Positions 12,076 to 12,109 of a stretch of DNA of 12,109 nucleotides are shown here, in pieces (position 1 is the stretch's first letter; every line of letters starts with the position of its first letter). Location: NCBI GenBank assembly GCA_015486555.1, contig WFRL01000072.1:1-12109 (forward strand). The letters run 5' to 3'. The notes beneath the pieces were generated by a model that had not been told where the DNA came from, ran no database searches, and saw only the letters and a program-made list of their open reading frames with translations. Source of the DNA: Candidatus Microgenomates bacterium. Its GTDB lineage: Bacteria > Patescibacteriota > Microgenomatia > JAADGY01. The translations under genes were made by a program, and so were the position numbers.

Positions 12076-12109
12076 ACAATACTAAACTCCAAGTACCAAA
12101 TTCCAAGTA

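Overview
The window looks like a chromosomal segment of a small-genome bacterium, probably a Candidate Phyla Radiation (Patescibacteria) lineage. This is inferred from four things: AT-rich genes; stand-alone class II (B12-dependent) ribonucleotide reductases; short two-gene membrane operons with no metabolic neighbours; and intergenic spaces packed with one recurrent family of short inverted and heptameric repeats. UGA is not used as a sense codon in any gene read here. No phage, plasmid, CRISPR or toxin genes were seen.

Layout. At 1-247 there are repeats and the recF promoter. recF (248-1282, +) runs tail to tail into a DEDDy-type exonuclease gene (1274-1846, -), and the two genes share their last 9 bp. 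A perfect 44-bp inverted repeat flanks this pair. On the minus strand follow three complete, paralogous class II ribonucleotide reductase genes in tandem. In transcription order they are 8383-6281, 6218-4305 and 4259-2046, called RNR-A, RNR-B and RNR-C below; only RNR-C has an ATP-cone. They are driven by a promoter with a perfect TTGACA box just below three TTGATA boxes spaced exactly 10 bp apart. Upstream is a two-gene operon for a bacterial PH-domain membrane protein and a small two-helix membrane protein (9447-8559). The rest is repeat-rich: tRNA-Ser(GCU) at 10014-10098, a two-gene membrane operon (11408-10424), tRNA-Leu(UAA) at 11605-11693, and a broken tRNA-Leu copy carrying a 20-bp palindrome at 11742-11816.

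How the genes relate. RecF and the exonuclease are both predicted DNA-repair or replication proteins, and the exonuclease ends in a sliding-clamp-like QxxLF tail. The reductases make deoxyribonucleotides. All three keep the catalytic N-x-C-x-E motif, both redox cysteines and the C-terminal cysteine tail, so all three look active, and they probably differ in allostery or loop structure.

Most striking: (1) the reductase triplication, with a 62-nt identical tract between RNR-B and RNR-C that looks like gene conversion; (2) TATAAT-like boxes only 6-10 nt before the start codons of several first genes, which predicts leaderless mRNAs; (3) the tRNA-Leu pseudogene/palindrome leader; and (4) at least five copies of a MITE-like element with ends GTCATYCYGA...TCAGAATGAC. 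No searches or folding programs could be run. Family assignments rest on motifs read by eye.
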